From contig JAFZDG010000288.1 in NCBI GenBank assembly GCA_017561285.1, forward strand, positions 1-7,120: a stretch of DNA of 7,120 bases. The letters run 5' to 3'. Each line of letters starts with the position of its first letter. The stretch's first letter is position 1. The notes beneath the pieces were generated by a model. The model saw only the letters and a list, made by a program, of their open reading frames with translations, searched no databases and was not told the origin of the DNA. Made by a program: the position numbers and the translations under genes. This document shows positions 1 to 5,984 of this stretch, in pieces. This DNA comes from Bacteroidaceae bacterium. GTDB lineage: Bacteria > Bacteroidota > Bacteroidia > Bacteroidales > Barnesiellaceae_A.

Positions 1-1
1 G

Positions 2-1150
2 GTAGGTTGTGTGGCAGTGGGTATGGCACAAGCTATGATGGTGCAACGCTTCCCCGAGCGCCCCAATGGCAAGTATAGCTACAGTTGCCCCGATGTGGGT
101 GTGTTGAGTATAGACTACGATAGCGAGAAACCCTATGACTGGGATGCCATGTATGCCAGCCCCGAAACCGGTAACTATGATGAAATAGCACGTTTGGTGT
201 ACCACTGCGGTGTGTCGGTAGATATGGTGTATGGTATAGATGGTTCGGGTACACAAACCGTTAATGTGGCCAGCGCCCTCCCTCGCAACTTCGGATACGA
301 TAAAAACCTGGTTCACTATGTAGATAAACCCGAAACCGATGAGGCTTGGCTCGAGATATTGCTCGATGAGCTTATGTTGGGACGCGCAATCGTATATCGT
401 GGTCAAGGCGACGAAGGTGGTCACTGCTGGAACCTCGATGGCTGGAAACAATCGTCACAAATGGTACACGTCAACTGGGGTTGGGGTGGCTATGGTAATG
501 GCTACTTCAAGATAAACGCTATGGAAGATAAGTACCAAAATATGAGTTTCCCCTATTTGAATGGAGCCGTATTGGGTGTGGGTACACCCACAACCGCACC
601 TTATGGCTTGTCGTTGAGCACAACCCGATTTGTAGAAGGTACCGAAGCCGGTGTGGTGCTTGCCGATATAGAGGTGGCTTGCGAAGATCCCGAGGCAGCA
701 TTTGAATTTGAATTGTTCGGTCCCAAAAACCTCGCAGGTAAGTACTCAACTTCGCCCTATGAGGTGGTCGATGGCAAACTCGTATCGACTAAGACTGTTG
801 CCAACAGCAATGCCTTTAAGTTCTTGTTGATGAAGGTTACTAATGCCAATTCCGGCGAGTCGTATGAAAAGCAATTCGCTATTCAGATAGTAGCCGATGA
901 TGCCGTAGAGAGTGTTATGAGCGATGCCATGCGTGTATATCCCTCAATCGCATCGGATGTGGTAACTATCGAAGTGCCTGTCGTAGGTGGCAGCTATGCT
1001 ATCTACTCGGTAGCCGGAGCACAGGTGCAAGCCGGTAGCCTCGATAACTACAAGAATGAGATAAATGTAAACAATTTGTCGGCAGGTTCTTACATCCTTC
1101 AGTATGTACATAATAGTGGCGTGGGTGTAAAGACCTTTATCAAAAAATAA
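2..1150 (+). CDS. C10 family cysteine protease (streptopain/interpain-like) with T9SS sorting domain, 5'-truncated by window edge
   Basis: This is the 3' part of a secreted papain-fold protease of peptidase family C10 (SpeB, interpain A, PrtT relatives). The frame is open from base 2. The first codons read VGC, and the TGT at 8-10 is the catalytic cysteine in a GCVAVGMAQAMM motif. The catalytic histidine is at 422-424 in GGHCWNLDG, followed by the HVNWGWGG motif that carries the Asn/Trp of the active site. All visible catalytic residues are therefore intact. After the peptidase domain come a beta-rich linker of about 110 residues and a type A T9SS sorting domain (MRVYPS ... GGSYAIYSVAGAQV ... 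FIKK end). The GTG at 11 is not a real start: it would exclude the catalytic cysteine, and the paralogue at 1308 has about 175 residues of signal peptide and prodomain before this point. The protein is expected to be Sec-exported and passed to the surface by T9SS. Its physiological substrate cannot be read from the sequence. Confidence 0.92.
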   Translation, partial: VGCVAVGMAQAMMVQRFPERPNGKYSYSCPDVGVLSIDYDSEKPYDWDAMYASPETGNYDEIARLVYHCGVSVDMVYGIDGSGTQTVNVASALPRNFGYDKNLVHYVDKPETDEAWLEILLDELMLGRAIVYRGQGDEGGHCWNLDGWKQSSQMVHVNWGWGGYGNGYFKINAMEDKYQNMSFPYLNGAVLGVGTPTTAPYGLSLSTTRFVEGTEAGVVLADIEVACEDPEAAFEFELFGPKNLAGKYSTSPYEVVDGKLVSTKTVANSNAFKFLLMKVTNANSGESYEKQFAIQIVADDAVESVMSDAMRVYPSIASDVVTIEVPVVGGSYAIYSVAGAQVQAGSLDNYKNEINVNNLSAGSYILQYVHNSGVGVKTFIKK

Positions 1151-1172
1151 GAGATTATCCAGTAGAAATAGC

Positions 1173-1206
1173 AGGCAAGGGTAGTGTTCTATCCTTGCCT
1201 TTTTTT
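1173..1206 (+). terminator. Rho-independent terminator after first C10 protease
   Basis: The arms AGGCAAGG (1173-1180) and CCTTGCCT (1193-1200) are perfectly complementary. The pairing continues inward (G-T wobble, T-A, A-T, G-C) to give a 12-bp stem closed by a TGTT tetraloop at 1185-1188. A run of seven T (1200-1206) follows. It lies 22 bases after the stop codon and separates this transcript from the next protease gene. Confidence 0.9.
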
Positions 1207-1243
1207 ATTAAATGTAAAAAAAATGCGGAAAAGAGTCGGGCAA

Positions 1244-1275
1244 TTTGCATAATCAGTCTTAATTTCTTTTCTTTG
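1244..1275 (+). promoter_or_regulatory. Bacteroidota-type promoter candidate upstream of second C10 protease
   Basis: TTTG at 1244-1247 matches the -33 element known in Bacteroides. After a 20-base spacer, TTTCTTTG at 1268-1275 matches the -7 element TAnnTTTG except for the A. The start codon of the protease is 32 bases further on, behind an A-rich leader and with no Shine-Dalgarno sequence. The preceding terminator makes a separate promoter here necessary. The call rests on spacing and consensus by eye. Confidence 0.5.
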
Positions 1276-1307
1276 CACCTCGAAATAATTAACACGCAAA
1301 CCTAAAA

Positions 1308-2960
1308 ATGAATATGAAGAAAACATTTGCTCTATTGGCTGCCGCTCTTATGTCGGTAATGGGAGTAGTATCGCAAGCTGAGGTAATCACGCCCGAAGTG
1401 GCCAAACAAACCGCCGATAACTATATGACACTCGATGACGAGTGGCGAGGTGCCACAGATGCCGAGGTGCGCCTTGTTGAGTTTGAAGGCGTTCCAGCCT
1501 ATTATGTAGTAGAGTATAATGGTGGTGGTTGGACTATTGTATCGGCTCAATCATCGTCCGATCCTATTATCGGTTATAATACAACCGATTGTTATATAGC
1601 TCCCGCACCTATGCAAGCCGCCCTCGAAGTGTGTGCGCACAGCATTGTGAAGAGAGCCCAACAGCAAGCCGATGTGAAACACGAAGGTTGGGAACGTGCC
1701 AATCGTCGCAAGGCAGTTGCTGAAATTGATGTGCCCGATGTAGCACCCCTTATCGAATTGGATCTTTCGCAAGGCGATCCGTATAACAAATATTGCCCCA
1801 CAGTCAATGGCGACAAATGTTTGGTGGGTTGTGTGGCAGTAGCCATGACACAAGCTATGATGGTGCAACACTTCCCCGTTGCAGCAGTGGGTAAATATTC
1901 ATACAACTGCGATGGCGTGGGTATGTTGAGTATCAACTACGATGAAGAGGCACCCTATGATTGGGATGCTATGGATAATGGCGATATGGACGAGATAGCT
2001 CGTTTGTTGTATCACTGTGGTGTGTCGGTAGAGATGGGTTATACACCCGAAGGATCGGGAGCCGGCAACAAGATTGTAAAGGATGCTTTGGCGCGCAATT
2101 TCTGTTATGATGCCAATGCACTTATCTTTGTTGAAAAGGATAAAAACCCCTCGGGCTGGTTGGAGTTGTTGCTCAAAGATATAACTTTAGGTCGTGTTGT
2201 TATTTACTTTGGTAGTGGCGAAAAAGGTGGTCACTGCTGGAACCTTGATGGATGGAAAAAATCGACACAAAAAATACACGTCAACTGGGGTTGGGGCGGC
2301 TATGGTAATGGCTACTTCGATATAGATAAGATGGAAGATGCCTATCAAGGTATGACATTCCCCGACTATAATACTGCTATCTTGGGTGTAGGTACACCCA
2401 CCACAGCCCCCTATGGTATAGAGTTGAGTACAAAACGATTTGTATTGGGTACTGAAGCCGGAGTAGCATTAGCCGACGTAACAGTATTGTGTGAGGATGC
2501 CGAAGCTTCATTTGAGTTTGAGTTGTTCGGTCCCAAAAACCTCGCCGGTAAATATTCGACATCACCCTATCAGGTAGTAGATGGTAAACTCGTTTCGACT
2601 AAGACAGTGGCCGATAGCAATGCCTTTAAGTTCTTGCTTATGAAGGTGACAAACTCAAACACAGGAGAGACTTTTGAAAAGCAATTTGCCATTCAAATTG
2701 TTGCCGATGATGCTGTGGAGAGTGTAATGAGCGATGCTATGCGTGTGTATCCCTCGGTAGCTGCCGATGTGTTGACCGTTGAAGTTCCCGTAGAGGGTGG
2801 TAGCTATGCCATCTATTCGGTAGCCGGAGCACAAGTACAAGCCGGAAATCTCGATAGCTACAAAAACGAGATAAATGTATCGTCACTTGCCGCCGGTGCC
2901 TATATTATGCAATATGTACACAGCAACGGTGTAGGTGTTAAGAACTTTATCAAGAAGTAA
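1308..2960 (+). CDS. C10 family cysteine protease with Spi-like prodomain and T9SS type A sorting domain, complete
   Basis: This 550-residue secreted cysteine protease resembles interpain A and PrtT. Residues 1-24 form a signal peptide (MNMKKTF, hydrophobic core, likely cleavage at SQA/E). Residues about 25-135 look like the Spi_C10 prodomain that keeps C10 zymogens inactive (GGGWTIVSA, DPIIGY). The catalytic domain spans about 143-365: Cys175 in GCVAVAMTQ, His309 in GGHCWNLDG, and Asn326-Trp327 in HVNWGWGG. Residues about 366-475 form a beta-rich linker resembling a cadherin/Ig-like fold (inferred). Residues about 478-550 are the T9SS sorting domain ending in FIKK, normally removed when the protein is attached or released. 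ATG 1308 is used; an in-frame ATG at 1314 would give MKKTFALL and an equally good signal peptide, so the start is uncertain by two codons. It is a tandem paralogue of the gene ending at 1150, and a four-residue indel accounts for the whole length difference from Cys175 to the stop. A hairpin terminator follows the stop. Confidence 0.95.
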   Translation: MNMKKTFALLAAALMSVMGVVSQAEVITPEVAKQTADNYMTLDDEWRGATDAEVRLVEFEGVPAYYVVEYNGGGWTIVSAQSSSDPIIGYNTTDCYIAPAPMQAALEVCAHSIVKRAQQQADVKHEGWERANRRKAVAEIDVPDVAPLIELDLSQGDPYNKYCPTVNGDKCLVGCVAVAMTQAMMVQHFPVAAVGKYSYNCDGVGMLSINYDEEAPYDWDAMDNGDMDEIARLLYHCGVSVEMGYTPEGSGAGNKIVKDALARNFCYDANALIFVEKDKNPSGWLELLLKDITLGRVVIYFGSGEKGGHCWNLDGWKKSTQKIHVNWGWGGYGNGYFDIDKMEDAYQGMTFPDYNTAILGVGTPTTAPYGIELSTKRFVLGTEAGVALADVTVLCEDAEASFEFELFGPKNLAGKYSTSPYQVVDGKLVSTKTVADSNAFKFLLMKVTNSNTGETFEKQFAIQIVADDAVESVMSDAMRVYPSVAADVLTVEVPVEGGSYAIYSVAGAQVQAGNLDSYKNEINVSSLAAGAYIMQYVHSNGVGVKNFIKK

Positions 2961-2978
2961 TTATCAAATAGTATAAAG

Positions 2979-3010
2979 AGGGCTGCGTCTTTTGGCGTAG
3001 CCCTGTTTTT
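2979..3010 (+). terminator. Rho-independent terminator after second C10 protease, abutting lptC
   Basis: The arms at 2979-2989 (AGGGCTGCGTC) and 2994-3004 (GGCGTAGCCCT) form an 11-bp stem with two G-U type pairs and a TTTT loop at 2990-2993. The sequence TGTTTTT follows at 3004-3010. It sits 18 bases after the protease stop and ends 8 bases before the lptC ATG, so no room is left for a normal lptC promoter downstream of it. Confidence 0.85.
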
Positions 3011-3018
3011 GTCATAAA

Positions 3019-3669
3019 ATGAAAATATCTCGCAGCTATAAAGGATTTTCGTTGTGGAGCACGCGCATAGCGAGTGTAGCCCTGTGTTGTGTCATATTTT
3101 TGGCCGCTTGCTCGGGCGAAAAAACCGAAGTGGTAGAGGGATATGAGAATGTAGATAGTCTGCCATCGTTATACACACGCGATGTCAACACGCTTATTTC
3201 CGATTCGGGTATTACACGCTATCGCATAGAAGCTCCGGCTTGGTATATGTATGAAAGCGAAAAAACAGAAAATCCCTATTGGTATTTTCCCGAAGGACTG
3301 TATGTAGAGCAGTTCGATACCCTTTTTGCTACCGAGACTATGATAGAGGGCGATACGGCCATATACTACAAAAAGCCGCAGTTGTGGCGACTTGACGGCA
3401 ATGTACACATAGAGAATGTAGAGGGTAAAAAGTTTGATACGCAGCAACTCTTCTGGGATCAAAAGAGTCGTCAGATATATTCCGACTCGGCTATACGCAT
3501 TATGGATGGCGAAGAGGTGATAGAAGGTGTGGGCTTCAGATCGAATGAGCAAATAACCAAATATGTGATACTGCGCACAACCGGAATCTTTACTATCGAA
3601 CGCGATACTGTACAGCCCGATACTATGGCGGTAGATACAATTGGGGACGCTCTTGAAGGCTTTGAGTAG
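3019..3669 (+). CDS. lptC: LPS export system periplasmic lipoprotein LptC
   Basis: LptC is the inner-membrane-anchored periplasmic component that takes lipopolysaccharide from the LptBFG ABC transporter and passes it to the LptA bridge. The 216-residue product starts with a basic N-terminus and hydrophobic stretch ending in a lipobox, FLAAC, with Cys31 as the lipidated residue. E. coli LptC uses a transmembrane helix instead, whereas a lipoprotein form is familiar from Bacteroidota. Residues about 120-185 show the repeating beta-jellyroll signature of the LptC/OstA fold: LWRLDGNVHIEN, GKKFDTQQLFWD, RQIYSDSAIRI, and IEGVGFRSNE. The residues after Cys31 (SGEKTE) lack the strongly acidic surface-export signal of Bacteroidota lipoproteins, consistent with retention in the periplasm (inference). 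ATG 3019 gives a complete lipoprotein signal, and no other start does so. The C-terminal 20 residues are acidic. The gene starts just past a terminator hairpin, and ppiD follows after 140 bases. Confidence 0.88.
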   Translation: MKISRSYKGFSLWSTRIASVALCCVIFLAACSGEKTEVVEGYENVDSLPSLYTRDVNTLISDSGITRYRIEAPAWYMYESEKTENPYWYFPEGLYVEQFDTLFATETMIEGDTAIYYKKPQLWRLDGNVHIENVEGKKFDTQQLFWDQKSRQIYSDSAIRIMDGEEVIEGVGFRSNEQITKYVILRTTGIFTIERDTVQPDTMAVDTIGDALEGFE

Positions 3670-3751
3670 GTGGATAGAGCCTGATAAAGTGCTAAAATGT
3701 AACTTTAATTAAAATTTTTGCCTTTAAATTTCGGCTATCCGCTGTTTTTTT
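3670..3751 (+). terminator. Weak long-loop hairpin plus T-run after lptC
   Basis: The arm GTGGATAGAGCC (3670-3681), directly after the lptC stop, can pair with GGCTATCCGC (3733-3742) if a two-base AG bulge and one G-T pair are allowed. Seven T (3745-3751) follow. The loop is about 51 bases of AT-rich sequence, so this is a poor classical terminator, and its right arm lies inside the promoter-like pair proposed for ppiD. It may be a weak terminator or chance. Confidence 0.25.
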
Positions 3752-3760
3752 GTAAATTCG
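3729..3760 (+). promoter_or_regulatory. Bacteroidota-type promoter candidate upstream of ppiD-like gene
   Basis: TAAATTCG at 3753-3760 matches the -7 consensus TAnnTTTG with one mismatch and is followed by CACCC. TTTC at 3729-3732, 20 bases upstream, is a one-mismatch -33 TTTG. The ATG at 3810 lies 49 bases downstream behind an A-rich leader, which is typical for this phylum. The consensus was judged by eye only. Confidence 0.45.
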
Positions 3761-3809
3761 CACCCTTGTAAAATAGTATATAAATAAAAACTAAAATAGA
3801 ACTTAACAA

Positions 3810-5903
3810 ATGGCTACGTTAGAGAAAATCAGAAGCAAAGCTGCCTTGCTTGTAGTAGTGATAGGTCTTGCTTTGCTCGCCTTTATCATTGGCGACTTCC
3901 TCAACTCAGGACAGTCGTTCTTTATGATGAATCAAAACAAAGTTGCAACTGTCAATGGCAATGCTATTGGCGTTGAAGAGTATCAAGAGCGTGTGAATGC
4001 TCGTACCGAGCAAATGCAGGCCATGTATCAACAAAGTGGTATGACAATGCCTGATGGTATGTCGGCATCTATTCAAATGGATGTTTACAACCAAATGATC
4101 AACGAGCAACTTCTTCAAGAAGAGCTTGCTGCAGTAGGTATTTCGGTATCGGATGCCGAGCTTCAAGATATGCTCACAGGTAACAACATTCACCAAGAGA
4201 TTGTAACTGCATTTACCGATCCCGCAACCGGTGCATTCGACCGTCAAGCACTTGACAACTACCTGAGTGTTGTATTCCACCCCGAGGAGAACGGTTATAC
4301 CGATCCCGCTCAATTGCAACAAATTGCCGCACAACGTCAAGCATGGCTTGATATGGAAGGTCAAATTCGTCAATCTCGTGCTTATGAGAAATTTACCAAC
4401 TTGTTGATGGCTGCTTTGAAGCCTAACAAGATTGATGCAGAGATGACATTTGCAGCTCAAACACGTTCGGTAGATGTTGCTTATGCTATGCAACCCTACA
4501 CCACCATTGCCGACTCTACTATCAACGTGTCTAATTCGGATATGAAAGCCGAGTATGACAATATGAAGGCTCGTTATGAAATGCCCGAAACTCGCACAAT
4601 CCGCTACATCGCCGTTGATGTTAAACCTTCGACAGAGGATTATGCAAAAGTTGAGGAGCAAATCAATATGTTGCAAGAGGTTTTTGCTACAACCGATGAT
4701 GTTGCTACTATCGTAGATAACAACTCAGATACTCCTTATGAGGATGTATATGTAGCAGTAAGCACTATGCCCGCCGAGATGAAAGCTTTTGTAGAGGGTG
4801 CTCAAGTAGGTGATGCTACCGCTCCTGCATTTGCCAATGAGGCTTACACTATGTATCGTTTGATGGGTACAAAAACCGCTCCTGATTCAATTACTATCCA
4901 AGTTGCAAGCTTCCCTATGGGTGATACTCGCATCGATAGTATATATAATGTATTGGTTGCCGGTGGTAGCTTCGAAGCTCTTGACGAGGATGTAAATGTA
5001 ATGAACGATTTCGTTGTTACAGAGAGCTTGTATGCCGGTCTTGGTCGTGACTTCGTTAACGATGTATTTGCTGCCGGTAACGGTTTCTTCAAGACTTCAA
5101 GTCTTGGTGGTGTGCAACACATTGCCAAAGTTGTAAAACGCTCTGCTCCTGTAGCTAAAGCAAAAGTAGCAACTCTTACCATTGGTGTTGTACCCAGTGT
5201 AGATACAGAGACAGCTCTTTACAACAACCTCTCTTCTTATGTTGCTAAATATAATACTGTAGCTCAATTTGCCGATAGCGCATACGTTGCAGGTTATACT
5301 TGTGTACCCGCCGATTGTCAAGCATCGCAAACAGCACTTCCCGGTATGCAAAACAGCCGTCAAATTATTCACTGGGCTTTCAATGCCAAGAAAGGTGCTT
5401 TGTCGGAAATATATGAGATTGGCGACCGTTATGTAGTTGCTATGCTCGAGAAGGTTGTGAAAGAGGGTTATCGTCCTATGGAAGATATGGAAGGTATGCT
5501 CACCACAGCAGTTCGTCGCAATAAGAAAAGCGAAGAGATTGCTAAGCAATTGTCAACAGTAACTCCCGCCACTATGGAGGCATATGCCGCAGCTATGAAT
5601 GCTAAGGTTGATACCGTTAAGTTTGTATCGGTAGCATCACCCAGCATTGCTGGTTTGGGTTATGAGCCTATCGTTGCCGGTGCTGCTTCAGGTCTTGAAG
5701 TAGGTGAAGTTTCGGCTCCCGTTGCCGGTAATCGCGGTGTGTATGTGTTGCAAGTTGTAAATGAGAATCCTGCTTCTCGTCCTTATGATGAGACTACAGA
5801 GATGACTCGTTTGGAGCAACAATATGTAAGCGCTGCCAACCAATTTATCGAGGTTCTTAAAGATAAGGCCAATATCGAGAATACGTTGGTTCGTTTCTTC
5901 TAA
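3810..5903 (+). CDS. ppiD: PpiD/SurA-type periplasmic peptidyl-prolyl isomerase-like folding factor
   Basis: The 697-residue protein has the PpiD architecture: a short cytoplasmic N-terminus (MATLEKIRSK), one transmembrane helix at about 11-31, then a large periplasmic part. Residues about 43-205 form the SurA-N-like chaperone region (KVATVNGNAIGVEEYQERV is the standard opening). The rest appears to consist of successive parvulin-like modules at about 262-355, 360-445 and 450-560, plus a C-terminal half-module at 620-652 (GEVSAPVAG ... GVYVLQVV). The usual parvulin catalytic histidine at the first strand is not evident in any module (RYIAVDV, ITIQVASF, VATLTIGV), so chaperone activity is more likely than strong isomerase activity. 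PpiD-type proteins help newly translocated envelope proteins fold near the Sec channel. Residues 69-96 hold seven methionines. Two cysteines, Cys498 and Cys503, could form a local disulfide. ATG 3810 is preceded by an A-rich leader without Shine-Dalgarno. The length is close to that of Bacteroidales relatives as I recall them, and pairing with lptC is a familiar Bacteroidales arrangement. Confidence 0.85.
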   Translation: MATLEKIRSKAALLVVVIGLALLAFIIGDFLNSGQSFFMMNQNKVATVNGNAIGVEEYQERVNARTEQMQAMYQQSGMTMPDGMSASIQMDVYNQMINEQLLQEELAAVGISVSDAELQDMLTGNNIHQEIVTAFTDPATGAFDRQALDNYLSVVFHPEENGYTDPAQLQQIAAQRQAWLDMEGQIRQSRAYEKFTNLLMAALKPNKIDAEMTFAAQTRSVDVAYAMQPYTTIADSTINVSNSDMKAEYDNMKARYEMPETRTIRYIAVDVKPSTEDYAKVEEQINMLQEVFATTDDVATIVDNNSDTPYEDVYVAVSTMPAEMKAFVEGAQVGDATAPAFANEAYTMYRLMGTKTAPDSITIQVASFPMGDTRIDSIYNVLVAGGSFEALDEDVNVMNDFVVTESLYAGLGRDFVNDVFAAGNGFFKTSSLGGVQHIAKVVKRSAPVAKAKVATLTIGVVPSVDTETALYNNLSSYVAKYNTVAQFADSAYVAGYTCVPADCQASQTALPGMQNSRQIIHWAFNAKKGALSEIYEIGDRYVVAMLEKVVKEGYRPMEDMEGMLTTAVRRNKKSEEIAKQLSTVTPATMEAYAAAMNAKVDTVKFVSVASPSIAGLGYEPIVAGAASGLEVGEVSAPVAGNRGVYVLQVVNENPASRPYDETTEMTRLEQQYVSAANQFIEVLKDKANIENTLVRFF

Positions 5904-5925
5904 TAGAATTTTTGTAAATAATTAT

Positions 5926-5961
5926 AAGAGCGTCTAAACTAAGTAATTAGACGCTCTTTTT
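5926..5961 (+). terminator. Rho-independent terminator after ppiD-like gene
   Basis: AAGAGCGTCTA (5926-5936) and TAGACGCTCTT (5948-5958) are perfectly complementary, and a further A-T pair (5937/5947) makes a 12-bp stem with a nine-base loop. The T-run TTTTT at 5957-5961 continues as CTTCT. It begins 22 bases past the ppiD stop and ends 23 bases before the rlmN ATG. Confidence 0.88.
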
Positions 5962-5984
5962 CTTCTATAAACAAGGCTTTGTAT

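Larger units (their letters stand above)
2..2960 (+). repeat. Tandem paralogous duplication of C10 protease genes
   Basis: Bases 2-1150 align codon for codon with 1824-2960, apart from four extra codons in the first copy between the shared DAM and DEI residues. The copies are diverged: most differences in the linker are synonymous, while the substrate-pocket region differs at over half of its residues. This is an old duplication, not a recent one. The upstream extent of the first copy is outside the window. Confidence 0.7.

Noticed and set aside
11..1150. GTG at 11 as the start of the first protease gene
   Set aside because: It would remove the catalytic cysteine at 8-10, and the frame is open to the window edge; the paralogue shows that a long prodomain precedes this point.
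1151..1307. A small Spi-type C10 protease inhibitor gene between or next to the proteases
   Set aside because: Such companion genes are known in Bacteroides C10 loci, but the 157-base gap contains only the terminator, promoter-like pair and leader. An inhibitor gene could still lie upstream of the window.
1..2960. Recent gene conversion or assembly duplication between the two proteases
   Set aside because: Synonymous positions differ widely even where the protein is identical, so the copies are old and independently maintained.
3004..3011. TGTTTTTG just before lptC as a Bacteroidota -7 promoter box
   Set aside because: It is part of the terminator T-run, the required TA is absent, no TTTG stands about 20 bases upstream, and the start codon would be only 8 bases away.
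3906..4676. Long antisense open frame of 256 codons within the ppiD-like gene, and similar antisense frames at 1551-1936, 3169-3552, 5097-5549 and 6189-6641
   Set aside because: They lie opposite well-supported genes, have low-complexity His/Cys/Leu-rich translations typical of reversed codons, and show no domain motif or leader.
5979..5984. TTG at 5979 as the rlmN start
   Set aside because: It adds only two residues, and the ATG six bases later fits the family N-terminus and the usual start codon better. It cannot be fully excluded.
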